Of a stretch of DNA of 27,797 nucleotides, positions 6,450-13,372 are shown piece by piece (the first letter of the stretch is position 1; each line of letters opens with the position of its first letter). The notes beneath the pieces are model-generated. The model was not told the DNA's origin. It did no database searches and saw only the letters and a list, made by a program, of their open reading frames with translations. A program made the position numbers and the translations under genes. This DNA is from a virus. The stretch is taken from IMG/VR virus record IMGVR_UViG_3300035688_000057, positions 1 to 27,797 of that record; one strand, written 5' to 3'.

Positions 6450-9301
6450 CACCCCACTCTCAAAACGTCTTCGATGGTTGCCTGCGGACGGTCGTCGCTC
6501 CACTGCCGTCGATCCTCCTCTTCGCGCCGTTGTCGCCACCCGAATGAGCCATACTCTACATCTTGCCTGTCCTCCGTGCCCCTGTCAAGCCCAATTATTG
6601 GGCGGTCCCTGCACAATAAATAGGCAACCCCCCCGGCAATGCAGTTGTGAACGAGAACTCCCTGGGCAAAATACTCTGGCGTTTCATCGACACTAAGATT
6701 ATACACACGCTGGGGGGTGCCAAGCCTTTCGATTTTCTGAACATAGACGGCCTCGGCATTTCGGCGAGCACGTCTTGGCTTTGTCGTACTTGTCCGTGCG
6801 AAACTCTGTGCCGCAAATAACGCACACCCGCGCTTCGTGATCGAGCCTATTTTTCCAACGATATCCGTCACGACACGCCGGACTACAGAACTTCGTGCGG
6901 TGTTTGCGGAATGTCTGATACTCTTTTCCGCAATGCGCGCACTTGTGGTTGTACATGACCGAATGGCTGTACTGCCGCAGATGCCTGCCGTTTCTATGAA
7001 TCTTCCCGTGCTCTGAATAGCTGATGCACTCAAGATTCGAGATATCGTTGTTAAGAACGTCGCCATCCTTGTGATGAACAAGGAACCCGCCCGGAACAGG
7101 CCCGTTGTAATGCTCCCAGACGGCAACGTGCAGCGCAATTTTCTTGCCGTTGCAGTAGCTTCGCCTGCCCCAAAAATATCGCCTCCGATGCTCCTGCTTA
7201 GCGCTCGGGTTGCGGTGGTATCTCCTGCCGTTGAAAACGACCGTCTCCGTGGACGGACTGCGCTTGTACACTCTTCCGCGAACTGTTTCTGTGTCCATGC
7301 CAATAGTCTATCGTATACACACAGCGATTGCAACTCCACCCATGAGTTATTTTCAGTCCAAACTGGATGGTTTCCAGTCCCAGTCAAAGTGCGACCGTTG
7401 GAAAGGGTCAATCTGAGTACCGGCTCAAAACCGGTTTTCCCACAAATCTGTACTGGGCGAAGTCCATCCCGAGTCCACACCATGTCCCCCGGAATCAAGT
7501 CTTCGATCGGCTTTTCCCCGCAGTCCGTCAGGATCATCGTCCCTTCGATCAGGCACCTGTCCCCGTGTGCTTTCTCCAACTCTCCTGCTGATTTTGTAGG
7601 CCGGTGGATGATCTTGCCTCCCTCCCACTCGTACTCCCCACACTCCCGAATCAGGTCCAGCGAACGCGACACAAACGCCCCACCCTCAAACGCCAGCCCC
7701 AACTCCTCGAACAACTCCCCCTTGTCCTCGTCAGACCCGTTATACCACCCCAGCTTGCGCGTTTTACGCCGACTACCTATCTCGTCCACGTCACGATAGT
7801 AGACGTTCTGGTAGTCGCACTTCTCGACCACCACCTTGCCGAACTCGGTTCCAGTCGGACCCGATGCCTCCCAACCCAAGTAGGCGTTGTGCAACCACTT
7901 TGACAGACCCACCACCATGCGGGCGAACTTCGTCGCCGGCCACCCCTTGGCGGCCCACTCCAACACCTGCTCGCCCGTCGCCATGTCCACACCACAGGCC
8001 GCCGAGTTGCTCGAATAGTTCCCAGACCCGCCCGCTGAGATGTCACAGCCGATGCCATACCGGCTCCGCGGCACCGCGTTGTCCCCCCCCGGCCTGAACC
8101 AGAGTTTCAGCGACCCGTGCTCCTGCCGGATCAGCCCCTTCAGTTCCAGAGTCTCCTGGTCGAACACCGCCTTGCCCTGCCAGATCGGCGGCCGACAGCA
8201 CTCCCTCCGCATCCGGTCCAGAACCTCAGTGTCGAAAACCTTCCCCACCGCGCCGCGTGGATTCCGGTCCAGCTCCTTGGCGATCAGCCGCGGCGTGGCC
8301 CCCTTCCGCAAACACCGCATGATGTACCACGGAGAAAGCGTCTTGTCCCCAATCGAGTATCCCCGCCGCTCCAGGGCCTTGATCTTCTCCCCGTTCACAG
8401 CCATCCAGCCATCAACCTCCGCCTGTTCAGACGGCCGCACCGCCCGGGCCTGCCCCTCCTCCACCCTGAACGCCAACCGGCTCTGAACCGGGTTGTCCCG
8501 CCAGTCCAACACCAAATGCTTCCCCGTCGAGTCCGGGGCGTTCGCCGCCTCCCAAAACACCCCCGAGTCACAGCCAAACGTAGAAACCAGAAAGATGACG
8601 TTGGTCACGTCATGCAGGCTGTCCATGACCGCCCGGTCCTTCCCGCCCTTCACAAAGTCCAAGGCGCCAATCTCGTCGCAGACGAACACGCTCTTCCTGC
8701 CACCACGACCCACGTCCTGCCCCGCAGAGTACCCCACAATCGTCCCACCCTTCTCAGGATTCAAAAACGAGTGATCCGAAAGTGACCGATGCCGGCTAAA
8801 GTCAAATCCCTCCGGCAGCATCCATACCGGCAGCCGCTCCAACGCCCAGTTGACCTTCCAGAGCAATGTGTCACTGTCCGTGGCACTATCCACCAACCTC
8901 TCGTTCCGCGTCACCAACCCCGCCGAAAACATCGAGTCCCGCAGCCACCGACGGATAATGAGATTCAGGTAAATGTACGTGCCCCCCTGCGCCCGTGACT
9001 TGTCCAACAGCACGTCCATCGGCAACTCAGACGCCAACGCCTCGTCAATCGCCGCGTCCATCTCCAAGATCACCGGAACTTGGTGTGTCCAAGGCACGAA
9101 AGGCTTAACAGGAAACTGAGACCGCGGCTCAAAAACCCAACCGGCGAATGCAAAAAAGAAGAGCACGTCCTCAAACGCAGCCTGCTTCAACGCCTCCTGC
9201 ATCTCCACGTCATGCAGCGCGGCACGCCCCATCCGAGCCCGCCAACGCAGATTGGCCGCCGGGTCTTTGGGAATCAGGTGGTAGAAGGGAGAAATACTCA
9301 C
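6449..9301 (-). CDS. terL: Terminase large subunit interrupted by an intein
   Basis: The packaging motor hydrolyses ATP to pump DNA through the portal and cuts concatemers. The ATPase part shows a terminase-type Walker A (DKSRAQGGT, residues 100-108), Walker B (VFVCDE, 205-210) and coupling motif (VST, 239-241). The RNase H-like nuclease part shows Asp420 (GIGCDIS), Glu478 (GWEASGPTG) and Asp581 (KAHGDR). Residues 583-886 are an intein; after splicing the host protein is 646 residues. Start is GTG 9301, directly after the upstream stop, with GGAGG four bases before it. The 950-codon frame has no stop even across the segment where a second protein is encoded in another frame. Confidence 0.9.
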   Translation of the reverse strand: MSISPFYHLIPKDPAANLRWRARMGRAALHDVEMQEALKQAAFEDVLFFFAFAGWVFEPRSQFPVKPFVPWTHQVPVILEMDAAIDEALASELPMDVLLDKSRAQGGTYIYLNLIIRRWLRDSMFSAGLVTRNERLVDSATDSDTLLWKVNWALERLPVWMLPEGFDFSRHRSLSDHSFLNPEKGGTIVGYSAGQDVGRGGRKSVFVCDEIGALDFVKGGKDRAVMDSLHDVTNVIFLVSTFGCDSGVFWEAANAPDSTGKHLVLDWRDNPVQSRLAFRVEEGQARAVRPSEQAEVDGWMAVNGEKIKALERRGYSIGDKTLSPWYIMRCLRKGATPRLIAKELDRNPRGAVGKVFDTEVLDRMRRECCRPPIWQGKAVFDQETLELKGLIRQEHGSLKLWFRPGGDNAVPRSRYGIGCDISAGGSGNYSSNSAACGVDMATGEQVLEWAAKGWPATKFARMVVGLSKWLHNAYLGWEASGPTGTEFGKVVVEKCDYQNVYYRDVDEIGSRRKTRKLGWYNGSDEDKGELFEELGLAFEGGAFVSRSLDLIRECGEYEWEGGKIIHRPTKSAGELEKAHGDRCLIEGTMILTDCGEKPIEDLIPGDMVWTRDGLRPVQICGKTGFEPVLRLTLSNGRTLTGTGNHPVWTENNSWVELQSLCVYDRLLAWTQKQFAEECTSAVRPRRRSFSTAGDTTATRALSRSIGGDIFGAGEATATARKLRCTLPSGSITTGLFRAGSLFITRMATFLTTISRILSASAIQSTGRFIETAGICGSTAIRSCTTTSARIAEKSIRHSANTARSSVVRRVVTDIVGKIGSITKRGCALFAAQSFARTSTTKPRRARRNAEAVYVQKIERLGTPQRVYNLSVDETPEYFAQGVLVHNCIAGGVAYLLCRDRPIIGLDRGTEDRQDVEYGSFGWRQRREEEDRRQWSDDRPQATIEDVLRVG
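6644..7555 (-). mobile_element. Intein in the TerL nuclease domain (304 residues)
   Basis: The N-terminal splice block begins with Cys1 (CLIEGTMILTDCGEKPIEDL). Block B is LTGTGNHPVW with its His at intein residue 63. The C-terminal blocks are RVYNLSVDETPEYF and QGVLVHN, with the penultimate His, terminal Asn and a Cys as first C-extein residue. All class-1 splicing residues are therefore present and I expect splicing. Recognisable splicing sequence is only about 87 residues at the N side and about 36 at the C side. The roughly 180 residues between (Arg/Ser/Thr-rich, for example RSFSTAGDTTATRALSRS) look like no endonuclease, because the nuclease is encoded there in a different frame. The insertion follows the catalytic HGD motif, a highly conserved homing site. 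Confidence 0.92.
6699..7298 (-). CDS. HNH homing endonuclease nested out of frame inside the TerL intein
   Basis: This 199-residue protein lies entirely inside the intein but in the other frame (shifted -1 relative to terL). It has an HNH_3-type core (ALHVAVWEHYNGPVPGG, HHKDGDVLNNDISNLECI, then SEHGKIH). Two zinc-knuckle pairs follow: CAHCGKEYQTF with FCSPAC, and CVICGTEF with CSPKC. An in-frame TAG four codons upstream of ATG 7298 rules out extension upstream. The TAA at 6701-6699 lies inside the codons of intein block F. No Shine-Dalgarno is visible before the ATG, so how it is translated is unclear. Expected role: cutting intein-free terL alleles so that the intein is copied in. Confidence 0.88.
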   Translation of the reverse strand: MDTETVRGRVYKRSPSTETVVFNGRRYHRNPSAKQEHRRRYFWGRRSYCNGKKIALHVAVWEHYNGPVPGGFLVHHKDGDVLNNDISNLECISYSEHGKIHRNGRHLRQYSHSVMYNHKCAHCGKEYQTFRKHRTKFCSPACRDGYRWKNRLDHEARVCVICGTEFRTDKYDKAKTCSPKCRGRLCSENRKAWHPPACV

Positions 9302-9730
9302 TCATCCTCCCCCAGCCCTCAGTCGCCGGATCTCACGGCGGGCCTCGTTGATTTGGACCGCCATCGTTGATAGGGCCTGTCGGTCCAACTCGCGGTCAAT
9401 ACGCATGGCCCGGATCTCGGCCGCAGCTTGCCTCAACACCGAGTCCAAGTATGCCCAATCGAAGACAGTGGTATGTTTGCACTTGGCGAGGCTGTCCAAC
9501 TCTTCCTCAATCGACGGCACCTTCTGGGCCGCCTCCGGCACCGCCTCCCACATCCTCTCAAAGATCGACGGAGGATACATCTCGATCTGCCTGTGTGGAA
9601 ACGACGCGTGATCCGGTCCCTGCGGAGTACTGGACACAATGCCGTAGTTGCCACACGAGCGTTTCAGATGGTCGTCTATGCACTCCGCCTCGCACGTCAC
9701 ATTATGGTCGGCCTTCAATCGGTACTTCAT
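9302..9730 (-). CDS. Phage protein of unknown function upstream of terL
   Basis: The 142-residue product starts at ATG 9730, overlapping the previous stop as TGATG and preceded by a strong GAGGAGGGGG site. I rejected an upstream extension to 9826. It has a Cys-containing N-terminal part (CEAECIDDHLKRSCGNYG), a middle with PPSIFERMWEAVPEAA, and a long charged C-terminal helix (LRQAAAEIRAMRIDRELD to the end) likely to form a coiled coil. It ends directly against the terL start. A packaging accessory role is likely from position; I know no family. Confidence 0.75.
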   Translation of the reverse strand: MKYRLKADHNVTCEAECIDDHLKRSCGNYGIVSSTPQGPDHASFPHRQIEMYPPSIFERMWEAVPEAAQKVPSIEEELDSLAKCKHTTVFDWAYLDSVLRQAAAEIRAMRIDRELDRQALSTMAVQINEARREIRRLRAGGG

Positions 9731-9969
9731 CACTCCCCCTCCTCTTCCCGTCTCGCCATGACATGTACGCCTATCCGATGCTGAATCAGACCCGCCGCCC
9801 CCCAAGCCGTCAACTTGTTGCCCCAAAACCGCGTGATCGTCGTCCAGTCACAGTCCCCCTGCTCCGGCGGCGTCACGTCAATAGTCGTGCCCGCAAAACA
9901 CCCATGATCGAACCGCTTTTCCAGTTCATCCAGCAGGTCGTCCGTCGGAATCAGGTCCAGATTGTTCAC
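9730..9969 (-). CDS. Small phage protein (LLDELEKRFDHGCFAG type)
   Basis: This 79-residue protein starts at GTG 9969 with a GTGA overlap to the upstream gene. The N-terminal segment (IPTDDLLDELEKRFDHGCFAG) resembles a small family I recall in metagenomic phages, in which an acidic helix is followed by a predicted strand and a Trp-containing stretch (DWTTITRFWGNKLTAWGAAG). Function is not known to me. It lies in the packaging operon between the first gene and terL. Confidence 0.7.
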   Translation of the reverse strand: MNNLDLIPTDDLLDELEKRFDHGCFAGTTIDVTPPEQGDCDWTTITRFWGNKLTAWGAAGLIQHRIGVHVMARREEEGE

Positions 9970-10538
9970 TCACCCTCCCCTAGCTTAGAGATGATCGCTT
10001 CCACCTCCTCCACACGCCGCCTCTCCCGCCTCACCTCCTCCGTCTCTTCCCCCCCTCCACTGCCCCCCTTCGCCTTCCCCAATAAATCCATAAAGCTCTT
10101 CCGATTCTCCGCCAACAACTTCATCAACAACGGCGCCCCCTTGCTCGGCGGCGGTCCGCTCGCACGATCCCACCGATAACTCACAACTCCTCCAGCCTTC
10201 TCCTGAATCACAAAAAACCCGTTCTGGTACACCCACTCCACGTCATCCCGCCACGCCGCACCCTCCGGTAACGGAAACCACTCCTCCGGCAGCAAACCAA
10301 AACTCTCGTCCGATACCACCATCCCCTCTAACTTCCACCCCTCCAACGCCGGATACCTCCGACCCATCTCCTCCCACGCCTTGTCCTTCGCCTCCTGCCC
10401 AAACACCCCCTCCGCACGTAACTCCTTCAATACCTGATCCTTGTACACCGTCGCCTCCTGCCAACGACCCTCCTGCTGCAACCGATGCGTCAACGCTATC
10501 TTGCTCTCCCCCCTCACCTCTAACGCAACCTCTGTCAT
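9966..10538 (-). CDS. First gene of packaging operon, possible small terminase role
   Basis: The 190-residue protein starts at ATG 10538, seven bases after a near-perfect AAGGAGG site; an upstream in-frame extension to 10616 was discarded. It has a helical N-terminus (ALTHRLQQEGRWQEATVYKD), a central Trp-rich part (VEWVYQNGFFVIQEKAGGVV) and a charged C-terminal coiled coil (RRERRRVEEVEAIISKLGEG). Being the first gene before terL makes a small-terminase (DNA recognition) role plausible, but no helix-turn-helix is obvious, so this is inference. Confidence 0.65.
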   Translation of the reverse strand: MTEVALEVRGESKIALTHRLQQEGRWQEATVYKDQVLKELRAEGVFGQEAKDKAWEEMGRRYPALEGWKLEGMVVSDESFGLLPEEWFPLPEGAAWRDDVEWVYQNGFFVIQEKAGGVVSYRWDRASGPPPSKGAPLLMKLLAENRKSFMDLLGKAKGGSGGGEETEEVRRERRRVEEVEAIISKLGEGE

Positions 10539-11126
10539 TGATACACCTCCTTCGCCTATCTTCCCCCCGAAAACTGCCCCCATCACCACATTGCCCAGCT
10601 TAACACTGGAATTCACATGGAATTTGTGAGGGGGTTATACCGCTACTGGGACCCGCGCGGCCCCAGGGGGTCTGGTCCGTTTTCCGGTGACTTCGGGGGG
10701 GGCCCATTGCCGTAACCCCTTGCACGGGCTGGGCTTAGGCATGGTATGAACCTATACGGTCCATACCACAACAGACTCATCAGTTGCCATGTATTGCTGA
10801 GTCATGCGCGTGCGCCATCGTAACACAGTGTAACACAGCGTTGCGCGAGATGACCCCTGTACATCATTGTTATACAGTGTACGAAAGCATTGTACAGGAC
10901 ACCTCCAGCTTGACAACCCCTTGGGCCACAAGCGCTGGAGATGGCAGTGAGCGCGTGAGCGTCACAGGGGAGAGAACGGCGACGGAGTTGTCGGAGGCGA
11001 CGTGTCGGCGGTTGTATGATGGGTTCGCTGTGAAGTGGGAGCGCACCCAGGGTCAGAGGGCTTGAGAAAAACGCCCCCAATGGTGGGGAATCGCACCATA
11101 ATCAGCCATACCGGGCACCCGCCACA
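10539..11126. promoter_or_regulatory. Non-coding control region between late operon and HNH gene
   Basis: I accept no gene in these 588 bases. The stretch 10820-10900 is rich in related palindromes: TAACACAGTGTAACACAG (10820-10837), CCTGTACA (10856-10863) with its inverted partner TGTACAGG (10891-10898), and TACAGTGTA (10873-10881) between them. This looks like clustered operator sites. Nearer the late operon, ATTC-ACATG-GAAT (10611-10623) is a second small inverted repeat. The late promoter probably lies here, but I cannot place a convincing -35/-10 pair. Confidence 0.5.
11066..11088 (-). terminator. Likely terminator of the free-standing HNH gene
   Basis: On the minus strand CCCC-ACCATTG-GGGG is followed by CG and five to six T residues. 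The stem is short, so strength is uncertain. It lies about 40 bases after the HNH stop. Confidence 0.5.
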
Positions 11127-11717
11127 TTAGTGGCAAGTGAGTAGGGATTGGCCTACCACGTTCTTTACCTGTCTATTGCGCGTCCGGGCGGATGGCTGAT
11201 GCCACGGAGTGGTCCGTGGGCTGGAGCGTTGCTTCCTCACGAGGTTTCTGAATGTACGGTTAGCGGCCGAGGTTGATCGTTTACGGCCTTGGGCGTCGAA
11301 TGAGATTCGTTTATGGCAAGGGTGGCAGATGGCGACGAGTCGGTGGAGGCGTGTCCCTGCCATTGTGGTGTGTGAGTAGTCGAGGTGGTGGACTTGACTA
11401 GCTGGCTTGTGACAGATGCGGCAGCGGTAGTGATCGCGGTTTAGGACGGTGTTGCGAATGCAATGCCATAGTTCTGAGTGGAGGTATTCTTCGTAGGTAG
11501 GTGGCTGGAGATATGGCGGCAGGGTGGGCGTGGGACGTTGGGAGGAGGCACGAGGCTTCTTCCGTTTGGCGTACCATGCCGAGTCTTGCGGGGCGTCGAG
11601 GAGTCCTTTGCATACTTTGCATTGGGGGAATACCGCTCTACGGATCTGGTCCAGGGAGAAGGTGTAAAGGCGGCCGCACTCGACGCAGATTCGCGTTAGG
11701 CGTACTGCTTTCACCAT
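11127..11717 (-). CDS. HNH endonuclease (free-standing)
   Basis: The 196-residue protein has an N-terminal zinc ribbon (CVECGRLYTF ... CKVCKG, residues about 12-40). A classical HNH domain follows at about residues 85-135: LHSELWHCIRNTVLNRD, then YRCRICHKPASQVHHLDY, then LVAICHPCHKRI, with two CxxC zinc pairs and the catalytic HH. HNH genes beside terminases often act in DNA packaging or end formation in cos phages; a selfish homing role is the alternative. It is unrelated in layout to the intein HNH. The basic C-terminal 60 residues are probably DNA-binding and disordered. ATG 11717 has only a weak ribosome site. Confidence 0.8.
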   Translation of the reverse strand: MVKAVRLTRICVECGRLYTFSLDQIRRAVFPQCKVCKGLLDAPQDSAWYAKRKKPRASSQRPTPTLPPYLQPPTYEEYLHSELWHCIRNTVLNRDHYRCRICHKPASQVHHLDYSHTTMAGTRLHRLVAICHPCHKRISFDAQGRKRSTSAANRTFRNLVRKQRSSPRTTPWHQPSARTRNRQVKNVVGQSLLTCH

Positions 11718-12136
11718 GTTCCCAATCTACCAGGGCGTAGACACCGGCGTCAAGACCAAATGTGGTGGGTAGGAGATTGGTTCCGTGTAGTGACGCGCGA
11801 GGATGATTGCCTAGTTTACCATTTCATACAGTTCTTACGGTAGGGTGAGGCACATTAAGTCGTTGTGGCATTGAGGGTTAGCATCGGTATAGTATTGCAA
11901 TACACTCCACGAATGGGTGTATGTAAGTGTTAAGTGGTTACGGCATAAGGGTTTACACCTATTTCATGTACTATCTGTGCATACACTCAGCATTTTGGCA
12001 TAACTGGCTCGAATTGACGCAAGTGTAAGCGCAGACTTGACTTGCGATGCAATCTATCTTAATTCGATGTATTGGCCCGACTTGTGCAGGTACGTCATGG
12101 CGAAAGCGTGAACCCTTGACTTGGACTGGAGAACCG
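11718..12136. promoter_or_regulatory. AT-richer intergenic region upstream of the early operon
   Basis: No gene is accepted here. It holds a perfect 12-base palindrome GTATTGCAATAC (11892-11903), followed by a TACAC/GTGTA inverted pair (11901-11905 and 11917-11921). The base composition is clearly more AT-rich than in the flanking genes, as expected of a control region or replication origin. It separates the minus-strand HNH gene from the plus-strand early operon, so early promoters should lie here. Confidence 0.5.
12037..12065 (+). promoter_or_regulatory. Candidate early promoter
   Basis: TTGACT (12037-12042) is followed after 17 bases by TAATTC (12060-12065). The -35 box is good and the -10 only moderate. 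It lies 71 bases before the first early gene and reads toward it. Confidence 0.4.
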
Positions 12137-12477
12137 ATGCCTATCACAGTAAACGTCATTGTCCCGATTGTACACTCCAACGGCACAGGCCGGCGAGAGT
12201 TGTTAGATCAACGTTGCTTGGCGATTGACTCACTGGTAGCAGCCGGGGACGCGCTGGCGAAAGCCTCGCCTCACGACCGGGATTACTACCCACGGGGAGG
12301 GGATTACTGCCAAGCGGCTCATCGTCAGCATGAGCGGAGAGTTGGAATCTTGCAAGCGCTCATTGACGAGCTAACGGCGGAGGCGGAAGCCCTTGACACG
12401 TAGTGCCCACCTATGCCGCCGTACGGGGCGGCCCGATGTGGACACTGCAAGCGTAGACCCTCGACTTGGACTGGAGA
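12112..12477 (+). repeat. Duplicated leader segment
   Basis: The 21-base ACCCTTGACTTGGACTGGAGA at 12112-12132 recurs with one change at 12457-12477. The first copy supplies the ribosome site of the gene at 12137; the second is not followed by a clear start codon. Confidence 0.75.
12137..12403 (+). CDS. First early gene, small phage protein of unknown function
   Basis: The 88-residue protein starts at ATG 12137 with GGAG six bases upstream. The N-terminus is hydrophobic (ITVNVIVPIVHSNG), followed by a helical body (LLDQRCLAIDSLVAAGDAL) and the stretch KASPHDRDYYPRGGDYCQAA. The pattern P-H-D/G-R-D-Y-Y followed by an acidic helix (LQALIDELTAEAEALD) matches a small conserved protein I have seen in environmental phages, with no known role. 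An upstream extension to 12047 was discarded. Confidence 0.7.
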   Translation: MPITVNVIVPIVHSNGTGRRELLDQRCLAIDSLVAAGDALAKASPHDRDYYPRGGDYCQAAHRQHERRVGILQALIDELTAEAEALDT

Positions 12478-12650
12478 GTTGCTGGCAGGGATTCCTGTAT
12501 CGCGTCGGCAGAAGTGAAGTAACCCTCAGAAGTAACCCTTAGTAACCCTCAGAAGTAACCCCTAGTTAGTAACCCCTAGTTAGTAACCCCTAGGTGGCCG
12601 CGTCCACCCATGCCGCCGTACTGCCAGCCGGCGGCCTGATGTGGACACTG
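12407..12650 (+). repeat. Duplicated CCGCCGTAC / GGCGGCC-TGATGTGGACACTG segment
   Basis: Segments 12407-12447 and 12604-12650 are near-copies. Both contain ATGCCGCCGTAC, a GC hairpin and GATGTGGACACTG. They flank the iteron-like array. The first copy opens a 34-codon frame (12413-12517, with CGHCK) that has no ribosome site; I do not call it a gene. Confidence 0.7.
12518..12595 (+). repeat. Six-copy AGTAACCC iteron-like array
   Basis: AGTAACCC occurs at 12518, 12531, 12541, 12554, 12568 and 12582, with start-to-start spacing of 13, 10, 13, 14 and 14 bases. The last three copies extend to AGTAACCCCTAG. Short direct repeats at near-helical spacing resemble initiator or regulator binding arrays. 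The copies are too short and too closely spaced for a CRISPR array. Confidence 0.8.
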
Positions 12651-12666
12651 ACAGGAGAGCTGAGCG

Positions 12667-12843
12667 ATGTCTAGACTTTGCCAAGTATGTGGACGCCCGC
12701 TATACGGCCACTGGCTGTACGGCCGGTGTGCGGAATGCGAAAGCAAGGCCCTGCCCGGAGAACTGCGCCGAACCATCGAGGGCTGGAAGAATGAATTAGC
12801 TGCTTTGGCAGCGCAGCAACAGAGAACACAACATGGATCCTGA
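12667..12843 (+). CDS. Small zinc-ribbon protein
   Basis: This 58-residue protein has CQVCGRPLYGHW followed by CAECESKALPG, four cysteines in two CxxC pairs that should bind one zinc ion. The second half is a helix ending in a Gln-rich tail. ATG 12667 is preceded by AGGAGAG. Its end overlaps the start of the XRE gene by 11 bases, so the two are probably co-translated. Small CxxC/CxxC proteins beside regulators often act as DNA-binding or protein-binding adaptors; the role here is not shown. Confidence 0.75.
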   Translation: MSRLCQVCGRPLYGHWLYGRCAECESKALPGELRRTIEGWKNELAALAAQQQRTQHGS

Positions 12844-13039
12844 CGACGCACGGCTGGCGGCGCGATTGCGTGAGGCCCGAGGCTTTGCAGGGCTCTCTCA
12901 GGAGGGCCTGGCGCGGCGTGTAGGGTGTTCCACATCGGTTGTAGTCAAGTGGGAGAAGGGCGAGCGGCGACCCTCCCTGGGGATGCTGCGGCGTCTGGCG
13001 GACTGTCTGGGCGTGTTGCTTTCCAGTCTCTTGGATTGA
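12833..13039 (+). CDS. XRE-family helix-turn-helix regulator
   Basis: The 68-residue protein is a single Cro/C1-type helix-turn-helix domain: RLREARGFAGLSQEGLAR, then VGCSTSVVVKWEKGERRPS, then MLRRLADCLGV. There is no extra domain, so it is Cro-like in size. It lies near the start of the early operon and could control the early promoter or the palindromes upstream. Its ATG lies within the end of the zinc-ribbon gene. Confidence 0.85.
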   Translation: MDPDDARLAARLREARGFAGLSQEGLARRVGCSTSVVVKWEKGERRPSLGMLRRLADCLGVLLSSLLD

Positions 13040-13046
13040 CCTTGGA

Positions 13047-13065
13047 GCCGGACGACCGGCAGGAG
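13047..13065 (+). promoter_or_regulatory. Leader hairpin abutting ribosome site (gene at 13074)
   Basis: GCCGG (13047-13051) and CCGGC (13056-13060) form a perfect stem with loop ACGA, immediately followed by AGGAG (13061-13065) and GTG at 13074. Confidence 0.65.
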
Positions 13066-13073
13066 TAAGTACC

Positions 13074-13298
13074 GTGACAATGGCCCTACAGCTTGGGCGT
13101 GCAGAAGTACTCGCCCGCCAACATGCAGCAGACCACGGCATGGAGGTTACTGTCCACCGCTCTCGCTGGCTAGGCCCAGCCCAAATGCGCGATGGCAAGC
13201 GGTATCGGGTGGCCGAACTCATCATTCAGGACACGCCGCATAGTGGCCTGACGGTCCGCCTAGAGCTTTGTTCCGACGGGAGCGCGATAGTTGTCTAG
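13074..13298 (+). CDS. Early protein of unknown function
   Basis: This 74-residue product starts at GTG 13074, eight bases after GGAG. It has an N-terminal helix (LGRAEVLARQHAADHG) and then a likely beta sheet (MEVTVHRSRW, RYRVAELIIQD, LTVRLELCSDGSAIVV). I recognise no family. An alternative start is ATG 13080. The stop is followed by a GCCCAG/CTGGGC hairpin (13310-13329). Confidence 0.65.
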   Translation: MTMALQLGRAEVLARQHAADHGMEVTVHRSRWLGPAQMRDGKRYRVAELIIQDTPHSGLTVRLELCSDGSAIVV

Positions 13299-13372
13299 CC
13301 CCTCACCTCGCCCAGCGTAGCGGCTGGGCTGGGCGTGTGACTTAACCTTGACCCTTGAAGGGAGTAGATGCC

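Noticed and set aside
6449-7555. Ordinary in-frame intein endonuclease in terL
   Set aside because: The in-frame linker has no LAGLIDADG or HNH motif; the HNH core appears only in the -1 frame.
10784-11080. Open frames on both strands in the late control region
   Set aside because: No ribosome site, poor composition, and the segment is full of palindromes that look regulatory.
12413-12517. 34-codon frame with a CGHCK motif
   Set aside because: No ribosome site, and it lies in a duplicated leader segment that lacks the frame in its second copy.
12518-12595. CRISPR-like repeat array
   Set aside because: Units are only 8-14 bases with no spacers and no cas genes; iteron-like array is the better reading.
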